Position numbers and translations under genes: made by a program. The notes below the pieces were generated by a model. It was not told the origin of the DNA. It did not search any database and worked only from the letters and a program-made list of their open reading frames with translations. From Sporomusa acidovorans (lineage in GTDB: Bacteria > Bacillota > Negativicutes > Sporomusales > Sporomusaceae), in NCBI RefSeq assembly GCF_002257695.2, contig NZ_CP155571.1: DNA of 64,000 nucleotides, one strand, 5' to 3'. Positions 8,678-17,675 of this stretch are shown here, piece after piece (within the stretch, counting starts at the first letter, position 1; the number at the start of each line of letters is the position of its first letter).

Positions 8678-8818
8678 ACTCTACCGATATCCTTTCCTGA
8701 ATGAAATTTTTAATAAAATACGGCCCTCCTCCCCCATAACCTGTTTCTTCAAGACCAGTGTCTTTCTGTTAGCTGAGCTTGTAAATCAAAAGAGTTTTTG
8801 ACTGGTTGTAAATACACA

Positions 8819-8836
8819 CTGCACGATTCATGCCAA
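8819..8836 (-). promoter_or_regulatory. Sigma-54 promoter of the cytochrome-tat-res-ahb operon
   Basis: On the minus strand the sequence is TTGGCATGAATCGTGCA, with GG and GC separated by exactly 10 nt as sigma-54 requires. It is about 145 bp upstream of the first gene. The same layout recurs at 15247 and 17065. Confidence 0.85.
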
Positions 8837-8911
8837 TTATTGGGGCATTTTTTACGTATACCGCTATTGCTTACGTTATCAGCAATTTTCCTGGAAAATT
8901 AGGCCATTACC

Positions 8912-8981
8912 TGTAATTTACACGCCAAACTATTGTAAAGTGCTGTAAAGCCATGTAAAGTTGTGTCATTTTACTTTTACA
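8912..8981 (-). promoter_or_regulatory. Upstream activator repeats for the cytochrome operon
   Basis: Three TGTAAAG copies start at 8934, 8944 and 8954, an exact 10-bp period, one helical turn. An inverted copy TTTTACA follows at 8975-8981 and TGTAATTTACA lies at 8912-8922. They are 75-160 bp upstream of the sigma-54 promoter, where enhancer-binding proteins normally bind. The activator gene ends only 50 bp away at 9029. Confidence 0.65.
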
Positions 8982-9028
8982 ACAAAGTCGCAAAATTAGT
9001 CCTTGTTGCTCTGACGGCTAACAGGCTG

Positions 9029-10993
9029 TTACCGCGAAATGATCTTATATTTTTTTAATTTGTTGTATAAAGTAGGCCGCGAAATTCCCAGTTTGTGGGC
9101 AACCGAACTTTTATTTCCCCGATACTCTTTCATGAGTTTCCAAAGTAACTGTTTTTCATAATGGTCATATTCTTGCTCCTGCGACTCATTATGTACTACT
9201 AATGGGTCGGCAGAATATTTCTCAACAAACTTTTTGGGCAAGTCTCTAAGCGTAATTAGGGATGAAGTGCAGAAATTTATTCCGCTTTCAACAACATTAC
9301 GCAATTCCCGGACATTGCCCGGCCAATTGAAACTTTTAAATAAATTCATAACTTCAGGGGTTACCCCCAGCACATTCTTGCCAATCGTATAACTGCACTG
9401 TTTAAGGATGTGATCTACCAGCAAAGGAATATCATCAAGGCGCTTTCTTAGCGGAGGTATTTCAATATTAATAACATTCAGCCGATAATAAAGGTCCATG
9501 CGGAATTCTTCCTTGTTGGCTAACGCCTGAAGATCCCGGTTCGTTGCGGCAATGATCCTGACATCAACGGGTATGCTCTGCCTTCCCCCCAGCCTGGTTA
9601 CCTTTCTCTCTTCCAAAACCCGCAAAAGCACGGCCTGTAAATCATAGGGCATTTCACTGATTTCATCCAGAAAAATGGTTCCTTTATGAGCCATTTCAAA
9701 TTTGCCAACGGCGCCTCCCCTGCGTGCACCGGTAAACGCTCCTTCCATATAGCCAAATAATTCGCTGCCAATAAGCTCCCGGGGTATGGCGGCACAATTG
9801 ATGCTAATAAAAGGACCGTTCTTCCGTTTGCTTGTATTATGAATAGCGTGCGCAAAAAGTTCCTTTCCGGTTCCGGTTTCGCCCTCAATCAGGACACTGC
9901 TGCAACTGTTGGCCGCCGCTTGCGCCAAATATACAGCTTCCTGAAAATCCTCGCTGCAACCGGCAAGATCAGCAAAAGTATACCGTGCCTTAAACCCTGC
10001 ATTTTCTGCAGCTTTATGCTTGGTAAGCTGTTTGGGCATAAAAGTAACCATTACGGCCTTAGCCGCATACCCATTTTTACAAGCAGCACGAATGTCAACA
10101 TAAAAATGATCTTTTTTAGGGCAACTTCCTATGTATATCTCTTGCAAACAATTGTCTTTTCCGTTGCGTACGGCCTCGACAGCTTCCTTTATTTCCGGAA
10201 AAAGGCGATCAAGTTTATCCCCGATAACATTTTTCTGTGTTAACCCGATAAAACCGGCCAGCCAGTCAGATACATATAGGATGATGTCCCGTGGATCGAC
10301 GTAAAGTAACCCTTTATTTACTTCTTTTATAACGTTTTCCGATATACTGCATTCCATCTTTTTTTGCTCATAAGCAAAATTTAGGTAATGTGAACGTTCG
10401 TAATAGTAAAGAAATCCCAGCATACTTGGATGAAAATTTTCTTTAGGTGTAATAAACACCAGGTAATATAAGGTTTCTTTTTCTTGCTTGCTTACTACGG
10501 CACAGGATACATAATTTTGCAAAGCTTCGATATAATGCTGCTCCCCGATCACACAGGAATTTTGCTTGCTATACATAGTTAATGCGGCGGCATTGGTGCC
10601 GATTACCTGCTCCGCAAAGCTCGCTCCAACACAAATGTTTATGGAATTGAGGATCCTTACTAATTCCCCATTACCGTCCATGGAAAGAACCATCAAGTCT
10701 TCATCTAAAATAAGCCTAACGATTTTGCTGTCACTGGCGATCTTTCTCATATGCTCAGTCATTTGACTGTTTATATCTATACAATAGACGTCAAACGGTG
10801 TCGCTATTCGCTGCAAAGGCAAAGGCAGCGAAGTTTGCCCGGCGTTTACGCCAAATGCTCTGCTTCTCGCCCAGGAATCATAAATTTTCGGTATTTGGTC
10901 TTTAATTTCGTTATTGATTAACTTGCCATTTTCAATAAAAAACCGCCGGTTACGTGCTAGTATGTTAGATGCTGGTATACTTATCTTGCTCAT
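9029..10993 (-). CDS. Sigma-54-dependent transcriptional activator (GAF-PAS-AAA+-Fis)
   Basis: Enhancer-binding protein that activates sigma-54 RNA polymerase. A GAF-like sensory region covers about 60-200 and a PAS region about 215-310. The AAA+ domain (about 345-575) has Walker A GETGTGKE, the sigma-54 contact loop GAFTGA and the Walker B run FLDEIS. A Fis-type helix-turn-helix ends the protein (HKLGISRPTLYNKL). Length 654 aa is typical of the AcoR group. It is 41 bp behind the response regulator gene and directly upstream of the cytochrome operon. The TGTAAA repeats near three sigma-54 promoters are its likely sites. The ligand sensed by the GAF or PAS part cannot be read from the sequence. 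Confidence 0.92.
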   Translation of the reverse strand: MSKISIPASNILARNRRFFIENGKLINNEIKDQIPKIYDSWARSRAFGVNAGQTSLPLPLQRIATPFDVYCIDINSQMTEHMRKIASDSKIVRLILDEDLMVLSMDGNGELVRILNSINICVGASFAEQVIGTNAAALTMYSKQNSCVIGEQHYIEALQNYVSCAVVSKQEKETLYYLVFITPKENFHPSMLGFLYYYERSHYLNFAYEQKKMECSISENVIKEVNKGLLYVDPRDIILYVSDWLAGFIGLTQKNVIGDKLDRLFPEIKEAVEAVRNGKDNCLQEIYIGSCPKKDHFYVDIRAACKNGYAAKAVMVTFMPKQLTKHKAAENAGFKARYTFADLAGCSEDFQEAVYLAQAAANSCSSVLIEGETGTGKELFAHAIHNTSKRKNGPFISINCAAIPRELIGSELFGYMEGAFTGARRGGAVGKFEMAHKGTIFLDEISEMPYDLQAVLLRVLEERKVTRLGGRQSIPVDVRIIAATNRDLQALANKEEFRMDLYYRLNVINIEIPPLRKRLDDIPLLVDHILKQCSYTIGKNVLGVTPEVMNLFKSFNWPGNVRELRNVVESGINFCTSSLITLRDLPKKFVEKYSADPLVVHNESQEQEYDHYEKQLLWKLMKEYRGNKSSVAHKLGISRPTLYNKLKKYKIISR

Positions 10994-11033
10994 TTTATCC
11001 CCTCATCCCCGGAACTCGTTTTACAGTTCAAAA

Positions 11034-11726
11034 CTATTTTTTAAACCGATAGCCAGCCCCCCAAACAGTTTCGATATATTTAGGATTGCTGGTATCTTTC
11101 TCTATTTTCTCACGCAGCCTTTTTATATGCACGGTAACCGTAGACACATCGCCAATTGCTTCCATATGCCAAAGTTCATCAAATAAAAACTCTTTTGAAA
11201 AAACTTTATTAGGGTTTGCCGCCAAAAAGTATAACAATTCAAACTCTTTGTGCGGTAATTTTATTTCGTTATCACCGATAAAAACCCGCAATTCCTCAGG
11301 AAAAATAGCAAGCTCGCCAATAATAATTTTTTGCTTCATTCCTGAAGTATTGTTTTTTGTTAACCTTTGATATCTGGTTAAATGCGCTTTTACCCTGGCA
11401 ACCAGTTCGTTGGGACTGAACGGTTTTACAATATAATCGTCGGCACCGATGCCCAAACCACGAATTTTATCGATATCTTCTTTTTTAGCTGTAACCATTA
11501 AAATAGGAATTTCTTTTACCTTGCGTATCTCTTTACAAATTTCAAAACCAGACTTTTTAGGCAGCATTAGATCAAGAATAATTAAATCGAAGTTTTCATT
11601 TACCGCCCGGTTAAGACCAACTTCACCATCATTAGTAATAACGACATCAAAATTATTTACATTTAAATAGTCTTTTTCAAGTTCCGCGATATCATTATTA
11701 TCTTCAATAATAAGAACACGCTCCAT
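11034..11726 (-). CDS. OmpR/PhoB-family response regulator
   Basis: DNA-binding partner of the histidine kinase encoded just upstream. The receiver domain (1-115) has the acidic pair E8-D9, the phosphoacceptor D52 in LIILDLMLP, the Thr switch in LMVTAKK, and the Lys in IVKPFSP. The C-terminal winged helix (about 130-228) ends in the usual VWGAGYRFKK. Length 230 aa is standard. It starts 31 bp after the kinase stop and ends 41 bp before the sigma-54 activator, so kinase, regulator and activator can be one transcript. It may set the level of the activator; no target site could be assigned. Confidence 0.92.
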   Translation of the reverse strand: MERVLIIEDNNDIAELEKDYLNVNNFDVVITNDGEVGLNRAVNENFDLIILDLMLPKKSGFEICKEIRKVKEIPILMVTAKKEDIDKIRGLGIGADDYIVKPFSPNELVARVKAHLTRYQRLTKNNTSGMKQKIIIGELAIFPEELRVFIGDNEIKLPHKEFELLYFLAANPNKVFSKEFLFDELWHMEAIGDVSTVTVHIKRLREKIEKDTSNPKYIETVWGAGYRFKK

Positions 11727-11757
11727 TTTTGCACATCATTTCCTTCTCTTTACTTAT

Positions 11758-13203
11758 TCATGCTAACGGTAACTTAATAAATATATGGAAGCCATTATCA
11801 TTTACCGCATAGATACTTCCGCCATGGGCAAGAATAATTTGCTGCGAAATAGCTAGTCCCAAGCCGCTGCCCTCACAAGAATTACTTCTCGCCGGATCAC
11901 CGCGATAGAAGCTGGTGAAAACCTGATTAATTTCCGACTCGCTCACCCCACCGCCGTCATCCGAAATTTTCAGTACTACCTCATTATCTTCTAAAAACAG
12001 AATCATTTTTACGTCTACTCTGTCTCGTACTCTATGTTTAAAGCAATTATCGATAATATTCATTAATACCCGTTTGAATTCCTCACTATCGATTTTTACC
12101 TTAAGATGATTACGACAAAGTTGATAATAGCTGATGTCAACACCTTTTTCCGCAAACTCATTTTTCACCCTGTGATAAAACTCCGCAATATAAGCGGCGA
12201 AATCAAGTATCTTAAAATTAAACGGAAAATTTCCCATATTTAATTTAGAAAATAAAAATAATTTATCTACCAAAATATCCATATCACAGGCTCGATTGTA
12301 GATCATATCGATATATCGTTTTCTTTTTTCTTCCGTATTGGCAACCCCGTCGCGCAAGCCTTCGATATAACCCTTGATAACGGTCAGCGGTGTGCGAATA
12401 TCATGGGAAATTCCCGCAATCAAAATTTTACGGTCATCTTCGTATTTTGCCTGTACCTCTTCCGAGTATTTTAAACGCTTTCTCATCTCGTCAAAATCAC
12501 CGCAAACTTGACTAAATTCATCATTACCAGCATATTTTATATCAAAATCAAGGTTGCCGTTCTTAATTTCTCTTGCTCCCTGCCGGAGCAGTTCTAATGG
12601 TTTATTGATTTTTTTAGCTAAACTTGACGATAACATCATATTAACAAACCAAATAATAAATAAACCAACTAAAATAACACAACATAAATAACTGCGGAAA
12701 AAATAGTTTAATTTTTTTTCAATACTGCTTACGTCCCGTGTTTGTATGGCAATCAAATGGAATTGTTTTTCATCCTTTTGAAACATATATTTGACAATAT
12801 TACTTGCCCGCAAGATCATAACCGCCGAGTTTTCCGAGAATACGACCGGTGATTTTTCCTCTCCTAAGGCATACCAATCGTCATCAGTTAAATTGGATAA
12901 AACATATTGACCGTCGCACATAATCAACAAATGATATCCTTTTAACAAAATCTTTTCCTGTAATTCTTTTTGTAAATAAGAAAATAATTCCTCACTCTCA
13001 GCATTTAACATGGCGTAAGAATACTCTCTTATATCGTATTCCACTAGGTGAACTTTTTTCTTATCTTCATCAGGGTTATTAAAGGCATAGCGATTAGATT
13101 CGGTAAAGATTAAATAAGCGCCGCCTGCAACAAATAAAATAACTACAAACGGAATAATAAACATAATCAGATTTGATAAAATCAATCGATGTCGGATTAG
13201 CAT
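11758..13203 (-). CDS. Membrane sensor histidine kinase
   Basis: Senses an extracytoplasmic signal and phosphorylates the adjacent response regulator. Two membrane segments (about 10-32 and 170-192) enclose an outside domain of about 135 residues with no recognised fold. A HAMP linker follows (about 193-245). HisKA has the phosphoacceptor His 267 in GISHDIRTPL. The ATPase part has the N box NIIDNCFKHR, the G1 box SDDGGGV and the G2 box GSGLGLAISQQI. Length 481 aa is normal. It is the first gene of the kinase-regulator-activator set and is divided from the flavin reductase by a terminator at 13354-13397. Confidence 0.92.
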   Translation of the reverse strand: MLIRHRLILSNLIMFIIPFVVILFVAGGAYLIFTESNRYAFNNPDEDKKKVHLVEYDIREYSYAMLNAESEELFSYLQKELQEKILLKGYHLLIMCDGQYVLSNLTDDDWYALGEEKSPVVFSENSAVMILRASNIVKYMFQKDEKQFHLIAIQTRDVSSIEKKLNYFFRSYLCCVILVGLFIIWFVNMMLSSSLAKKINKPLELLRQGAREIKNGNLDFDIKYAGNDEFSQVCGDFDEMRKRLKYSEEVQAKYEDDRKILIAGISHDIRTPLTVIKGYIEGLRDGVANTEEKRKRYIDMIYNRACDMDILVDKLFLFSKLNMGNFPFNFKILDFAAYIAEFYHRVKNEFAEKGVDISYYQLCRNHLKVKIDSEEFKRVLMNIIDNCFKHRVRDRVDVKMILFLEDNEVVLKISDDGGGVSESEINQVFTSFYRGDPARSNSCEGSGLGLAISQQIILAHGGSIYAVNDNGFHIFIKLPLA

Positions 13204-13353
13204 ACTAATTTACCCCATTAGCCTTTAACAGTGCAATTTGCCTGTATGTATTACCAGAAATATTTTTTATAAATTCACTTTATATTATATTTTTTCACAA
13301 TCTTATTATCAATAAAGTCAATATGAATTAATTATGAACAATTTATGAATAAC

Positions 13354-13397
13354 ATAAAAAATAGTCCAGATATACTTTAATCTGAACTATTTTTAAA
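13354..13397. terminator. Terminator between the flavin reductase and histidine kinase genes
   Basis: An AT-rich stem (AAAAATAGTCCAGA against TCTGAACTATTTTT, one mismatch, 10-nt loop) with U runs on both sides. It lies 30 bp past the flavin reductase stop on the minus strand and separates the two transcripts. Confidence 0.75.
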
Positions 13398-13427
13398 CTA
13401 GCCTAATATTTAATTTTTATTTACACC

Positions 13428-15134
13428 TTAACCTAATTTGCTAGCATTTTTACCGGATAAATAGCCGAATGTATAAGCACGGCCATGGCTGTTTCCCGGA
13501 ATAAAGTTAGGATAATCGGCCCCATAGAAACAGCCTGAATTATTACCGGCCGCATAAAGTCCGGGAATTACATTCTTTTCCGTATCCAGTACTTGCATGT
13601 TGTCGTTGATTTGCAAACCGCCAAGGGTTACTAACATCGAAGTACCAATATTGGCTGCATAGAAAGGAGGTTTCTCGATTGTCGTCATGAACAGACTTGG
13701 TTTGCCAAAATCTTCGTCTACACCTTTTTTGGCTAATTCATTATAACGGGCAATTGTCTTTTTCAAGGGTTCCGCCGGCAGGTTTGTAAGTTCCGCTAAC
13801 TGCTCAATTGTATCGGCTTTCTTTACAAGCCCTTTGGCAATATACTCCTCAATAACTTTTGGATTATGATGCTCTATTGTCAACATTTCTTTACAAGCCG
13901 TTTGCCTGAATTTAGGACCTTCTTCCGGCCATTTAGAATCCCAAATATTCCATTTGCTTTTGCCGGGCTGTTGACGAACTTGATTTGACAAATAGCTAAA
14001 CGGCAAATCCTCGTTCCCGTAACGCTCGCCTTTCATGTTAACTCCCAACCATGGCTGGCGAACCAGCGAGTCCGGATTTACTTTCGGGTCGGCAACAAAT
14101 GCTTTATCAAAGTACATGGCACAATGCGGACCTTCATCAATGGCAGCACCAATCCACATTCCCATTTTTTGGCCGTCACCCGTATTATATTTGCCCGGGT
14201 AGGAAATTTTCGTAATACTATCTGATGTGGGAACATAATATTTTAACATTTCTTCATCATGCCCGTAGTCACCGGCACACAGGATGACACCTTTTTTGGC
14301 ATTAAATTTGATATACTTACCATCTTCCGCTTTACCGATAACACCGGTAACTCTGCCCTTGTTATCTTGCCGGACCAATTGCTCTGCAGGTGTTTTATAA
14401 CGAATCGTAACACCTGCTTTTTCAGCATTGGTCAGCAAAGTGTACGCCACGGCAATAGTTGCCCTGCCGCCATAGATGCCTTGTTGAATTTTGCTGATCG
14501 CTTCTTCCGGCGGTTCAAGCACAAATGTCAAAGTTGGGAATGTCGGCAATGTGGATACCGGCGCAACTAATTCTTCCTTCTTGTGAATATGTTTTATTTT
14601 ACAACCGACTTGCAGCGCAAGGTCAAGAAGCCAATCATTTACTTTGCCGCTATTATCAACAAATTGCTGAACTACCTTTTGATCGGCCTTATAGCTGGCA
14701 AATTTCATAATTTCCCGGGTTACATCCAATGGATTTATCTCAATATCGACTTCTTTTTGTACCTTGGCGTTGATGGCACCATAATCGTAGCTGCGGAAGT
14801 TAACACTTTGTGTTTTTTCAATCACTACGACCTTGGCGCCTTCCTGCGCTGCCGAAATAGCTGCACAAAGCCCCGCCATACCCGCACCGACAACGACTAC
14901 ATCGGCCTCAACGGTTTCTTTAATATCACTGTCTTTAATTGGCGCCGGCGCCTTTAGGAAACTTGGTTCCTGATTGGCAGCCGTTTTTTTGCCGGCATTG
15001 GCGTCTTCCTGTTTTTCATTTTTGCCTTTACCGCAAGCTGATAACAGAAAGCTGGAACCGACAACAGCCAATGCACCGCTTTTTAGGAAACCTCTACGAG
15101 AAATGCCTTTCTGCTTGTTAGGATCTTTTTCCAT
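13428..15134 (-). CDS. Tat-exported FAD-dependent reductase lipoprotein (fumarate reductase flavoprotein fold)
   Basis: Probably the terminal reductase of a respiratory chain, reducing an unsaturated organic acid outside the cytoplasm. The signal has the twin arginines R13-R14 in SRRGFLK, then a hydrophobic run and a lipobox LLSAC with Cys 34, so it is Tat-exported and lipid-anchored. The FAD site is VVGAGMAG at about 81-88; GLYAAGN and GNSHGRAYTFG near the end complete the FAD_binding_2 fold. It lacks the FMN-binding and heme domains seen in UrdA and in flavocytochrome c3, so electrons must come from a separate protein, plausibly the five-heme cytochrome. The usual fumarate-site HPT/GG segments are not obvious, so I do not call fumarate as substrate. 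Start ATG 15134 has GGAGG 8 nt upstream. It has its own sigma-54 promoter. Confidence 0.85.
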   Translation of the reverse strand: MEKDPNKQKGISRRGFLKSGALAVVGSSFLLSACGKGKNEKQEDANAGKKTAANQEPSFLKAPAPIKDSDIKETVEADVVVVGAGMAGLCAAISAAQEGAKVVVIEKTQSVNFRSYDYGAINAKVQKEVDIEINPLDVTREIMKFASYKADQKVVQQFVDNSGKVNDWLLDLALQVGCKIKHIHKKEELVAPVSTLPTFPTLTFVLEPPEEAISKIQQGIYGGRATIAVAYTLLTNAEKAGVTIRYKTPAEQLVRQDNKGRVTGVIGKAEDGKYIKFNAKKGVILCAGDYGHDEEMLKYYVPTSDSITKISYPGKYNTGDGQKMGMWIGAAIDEGPHCAMYFDKAFVADPKVNPDSLVRQPWLGVNMKGERYGNEDLPFSYLSNQVRQQPGKSKWNIWDSKWPEEGPKFRQTACKEMLTIEHHNPKVIEEYIAKGLVKKADTIEQLAELTNLPAEPLKKTIARYNELAKKGVDEDFGKPSLFMTTIEKPPFYAANIGTSMLVTLGGLQINDNMQVLDTEKNVIPGLYAAGNNSGCFYGADYPNFIPGNSHGRAYTFGYLSGKNASKLG

Positions 15135-15246
15135 GTATTTACCTCCGCTCAAGTATCTTTTAAGACAAAAAAATAAAGTTACTATCCTTGCAATGCTTGT
15201 ACCTCCCTTATTACTGTTACTTACAAGGCAGACTCTTTCAAATACA

Positions 15247-15264
15247 TTGCATGATCTATGCCAA
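15247..15264 (-). promoter_or_regulatory. Sigma-54 promoter of the flavin reductase gene
   Basis: The minus strand reads TTGGCATAGATCATGCA with GG-N10-GC spacing. It is about 115 bp upstream of the start at 15134 and closely resembles the promoters at 8819 and 17065. Confidence 0.85.
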
Positions 15265-15373
15265 ACTTCTTAAATAACTTTGTTATACATCAAAACGGAT
15301 ACTAAGTTCCAACATCCGCTAGGGCTATGCACAATGTTTACCATCGAAAAACAGCAATTATAATCAGGCAAAA

Positions 15374-15409
15374 GTGTAAAGCTGTGTAACAATATGCAAA
15401 GCTGTGTTA
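15374..15409 (-). promoter_or_regulatory. Upstream activator repeats for the flavin reductase gene
   Basis: Two 15-bp direct repeats, TGTAAAGCTGTGTAA at 15375-15389 and TGCAAAGCTGTGTTA at 15395-15409, are spaced exactly 20 bp apart (two helical turns). They lie about 110-160 bp upstream of the sigma-54 promoter and share the TGTAAAG core with the other two sites. Confidence 0.65.
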
Positions 15410-15463
15410 TTGATAAATTAAATATTCTTCCCAATAAAGTAGACTTAGCAATTAATTCCAACC

Positions 15464-16921
15464 TTAATAGAAAAACTCGATCTTCGTCATATATGTTTTG
15501 CCAAGGTCGTCGGAAGTCGCGTCGGTAAGCTTTCTGTTCTTAAATTTCAGGTCTTGTCCCTCAATCGTCCACACAACGTTCTTTTTAATCGTAGTGGATA
15601 AAGCTACGAATAAGCCTTTGATGTTGTCGGAGCCTTTGGTTAATGTTGAATACTTGTCTGAACCATAGCTTATGGCCTGTGCGTCAAAACCGCCGGCCCC
15701 GGCGGGAATTGCGCCGGCATCAATGCTGCGATAGGATACCGACCAGCCGAAGTCACCTGGTTTCTTGTAATCTACAAGCATTTTTGCCCCATAGAATATC
15801 GGCGGCTGTTTGGTGGCGTTAGTCAGTTCCACGGCCCAGCCTTTAGGTGAATCAGATAGGTTGACCGCATCACTCAAATTAGTTGATACATAATCACCGA
15901 TCAACAACAGATTATCGCCGATTTTGGTATCAATACCCACTGCCCAACCTTTGGAACTGGCAAATGTCTTGCCGGCACTGACATTCATCGTCTCATTGCT
16001 GCCTTCACCGTCAGACCAATAATAACCTGCTTTCCAGCCAAATTTCGGACTGAATTTACCGGATAACTGCGCAGTAGTTACCGTTTTGGCGTCGCCACTA
16101 TCACCAATACCGTTAGCTATATTCTTATTTCCTTTAACATTATTTACCGAACCGGTAAACGTTAAGTTGCCCAAGCCCTCATCCACACGGATACCATCAA
16201 CACCTACCACCTTGCCAAATAGTCCGTGGGTAAAATCATCATAGGGAAAGCGGCCGATGCGGACCTTATCGATGCCAAAAACATTTTTCGCGGTTACGGC
16301 AAACAAATCAAAGGAAGCAGTAGTTCCGTCATTATTATCCTTACTGTAATTTCCCGCTTTACCGGTGGCCTGAACCCGTGCTACCCAGGAAATATCCTCA
16401 TTAATGGTTCCCTGAAATTTGACGCGCTGCCGGAAGTCAAACTTGTCTGATCCCCGCAGCTTGTGTGATTCGGGTGCCTTCGGGTCATTGCCCATATAGC
16501 GGAAGCGGGTTTCCCCACTCACCCAGGTATTAGTCTTGCTTTCCACCTTGGCCACCCGGGCGCCCAGGCGGTTAAGTTCGCCGGCAAACTCGGCAGACAG
16601 TTTATCGATCAGCATTTTATTGGCTTCGTCAGCACTCTCAAACTTGTCCATAGCCTTAGCAACAATAAAGGCAAATTCATAACGGGTCATGGTTCTGTCG
16701 CCTTTGAAGGTTTTATCCGTATAGCCGTCAACAAGGCCTGCCTTAACTAATTTTCCTACCGCATCATAGGCCCAATGATCGGCAGGAACATCACTGAAGG
16801 AAGCCGTGGCAGCGGCAGCATGAACAGGATTGTCTACTACCGGAATTCCGGCCATGGTTATGGACATGAGTGCCAGTGGTACAATTGCCAGCCATTTTTT
16901 AAGTTTTTTGTTTTTTTTCAT
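15464..16921 (-). CDS. SLH-domain outer-membrane porin (OmpM-like)
   Basis: Beta-barrel protein that crosses the outer membrane and anchors it to the cell wall, as in Negativicutes OmpM proteins. A signal peptide covers about 1-36. One SLH domain lies at about 40-95 (FSDVPADHWAYDAVGKLVKA and the TRYEFAF motif). A helical linker follows, then a barrel of alternating strands that ends in the aromatic terminus IEFFY, as required for barrel insertion. Length 485 aa is slightly above the usual 400-450. The sigma-54 promoter and repeats upstream put it in the same regulon as the flavin reductase, so it may admit that enzyme's substrate. Specificity cannot be read from sequence. Confidence 0.9.
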   Translation of the reverse strand: MKKNKKLKKWLAIVPLALMSITMAGIPVVDNPVHAAAATASFSDVPADHWAYDAVGKLVKAGLVDGYTDKTFKGDRTMTRYEFAFIVAKAMDKFESADEANKMLIDKLSAEFAGELNRLGARVAKVESKTNTWVSGETRFRYMGNDPKAPESHKLRGSDKFDFRQRVKFQGTINEDISWVARVQATGKAGNYSKDNNDGTTASFDLFAVTAKNVFGIDKVRIGRFPYDDFTHGLFGKVVGVDGIRVDEGLGNLTFTGSVNNVKGNKNIANGIGDSGDAKTVTTAQLSGKFSPKFGWKAGYYWSDGEGSNETMNVSAGKTFASSKGWAVGIDTKIGDNLLLIGDYVSTNLSDAVNLSDSPKGWAVELTNATKQPPIFYGAKMLVDYKKPGDFGWSVSYRSIDAGAIPAGAGGFDAQAISYGSDKYSTLTKGSDNIKGLFVALSTTIKKNVVWTIEGQDLKFKNRKLTDATSDDLGKTYMTKIEFFY

Positions 16922-17064
16922 AATACCCTCCTAATTATGCTTTTTAATCTTTTAGCAACGCTTCTTGGTATGACTCCCCCCATTCTCATTAAAGTACACT
17001 ACGGAATTTTCTCGCCTGTACAATCTCCGTAGTTATGCCTTACTTTGTTTCGTTTATAGGTTTA

Positions 17065-17082
17065 CGCATGATTCATGCCAGG
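17065..17082 (-). promoter_or_regulatory. Sigma-54 promoter of the SLH porin gene
   Basis: The minus strand reads CCTGGCATGAATCATGCG with GG-N10-GC spacing. It lies about 145 bp upstream of the porin start. The first 11 bases after the leading CC are the same as in the cytochrome promoter at 8819. Confidence 0.85.
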
Positions 17083-17180
17083 TTTTCAAAGTAAATATCA
17101 TATTGTATGGCAGAACGCCGGCGGGCCATAATAATAAGGCTTTACGTATCTGGATTAACCAATAGTCACTACCGGAAAAA

Positions 17181-17210
17181 TGTGTAAACCTATGTAAAAA
17201 TGTGTGAAGT
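17181..17210 (-). promoter_or_regulatory. Upstream activator repeats for the SLH porin gene
   Basis: TGTGTAAAC, TATGTAAAAA and TGTGTGAAG follow each other at 10-bp spacing, about 100-130 bp upstream of the porin sigma-54 promoter. They share the TGTAAA core with the sites at 8912-8981 and 15374-15409. Confidence 0.6.
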
Positions 17211-17309
17211 GATCTCGCTTTTTTAATTTACTGATTTTTACACTGCCTTAATTGCGGCAACGCGAAATTAGGCAAAAACATAGAATCGAATAACGCTAAA
17301 CTTATAGGA

Positions 17310-17360
17310 AAAGTCCTTGGTGGTACACTGTAGCAACAGCAATAACACCAAGGACTTTGT
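17310..17360. terminator. Strong bidirectional hairpin closing the respiratory region
   Basis: A 13-bp perfect stem (AAAGTCCTTGGTG at 17310-17322 and complement at 17346-17358) is followed by TTTAATT. It divides the porin control region from the decayed genes to the right. Confidence 0.7.
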
Positions 17361-17414
17361 TTAATTAAGGTCACAATTTGATAAAGTTCATTTATCGTAA
17401 CTTAAATAACTATT

Positions 17415-17675
17415 TTGCACTCACTTAGTTTTACAGTATGGTTGGCATTAATTTTGCATCATTTTCCAGTATTAATTACGCAACCTGATGGCAGAGTTGT
17501 TGCCGCCAATCCAGCCTCTTGTAATTTTTTCAAAATGAGTGAACAAGAAATACTCGAATCTGGGAGAAATAAAATAACAGACCTGAAGGATCAGCCCAGT
17601 ACTATCAAGACCAGTTCCCTGTTAATACATATAAAAAAGAACGGAACCAAGCATCTCACAGCAATACCTTTATGA
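17415..17675 (+). pseudogene. PAS-domain fragment
   Basis: An open frame of 86 codons whose middle (FPVLITQPDGRVVAANPASCNFF) is the start of a PAS domain. It has no ribosome site and no output domain. Its end runs into a cupin fragment coming from the other strand (17656-17941), so both are probably remnants joined by a deletion near 17640-17680. The original gene was likely a PAS-containing regulator or kinase. Confidence 0.55.

Noticed and set aside
13428..15134. Direct naming as fumarate reductase
   Set aside because: The fold fits, but the fumarate-site segments and cofactor domains of known enzymes are not visible, so the substrate is left open.
15270..15461. 63-codon frame on the minus strand downstream of the porin
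   Set aside because: It covers the sigma-54 promoter and activator repeats, has no ribosome site and no family character.
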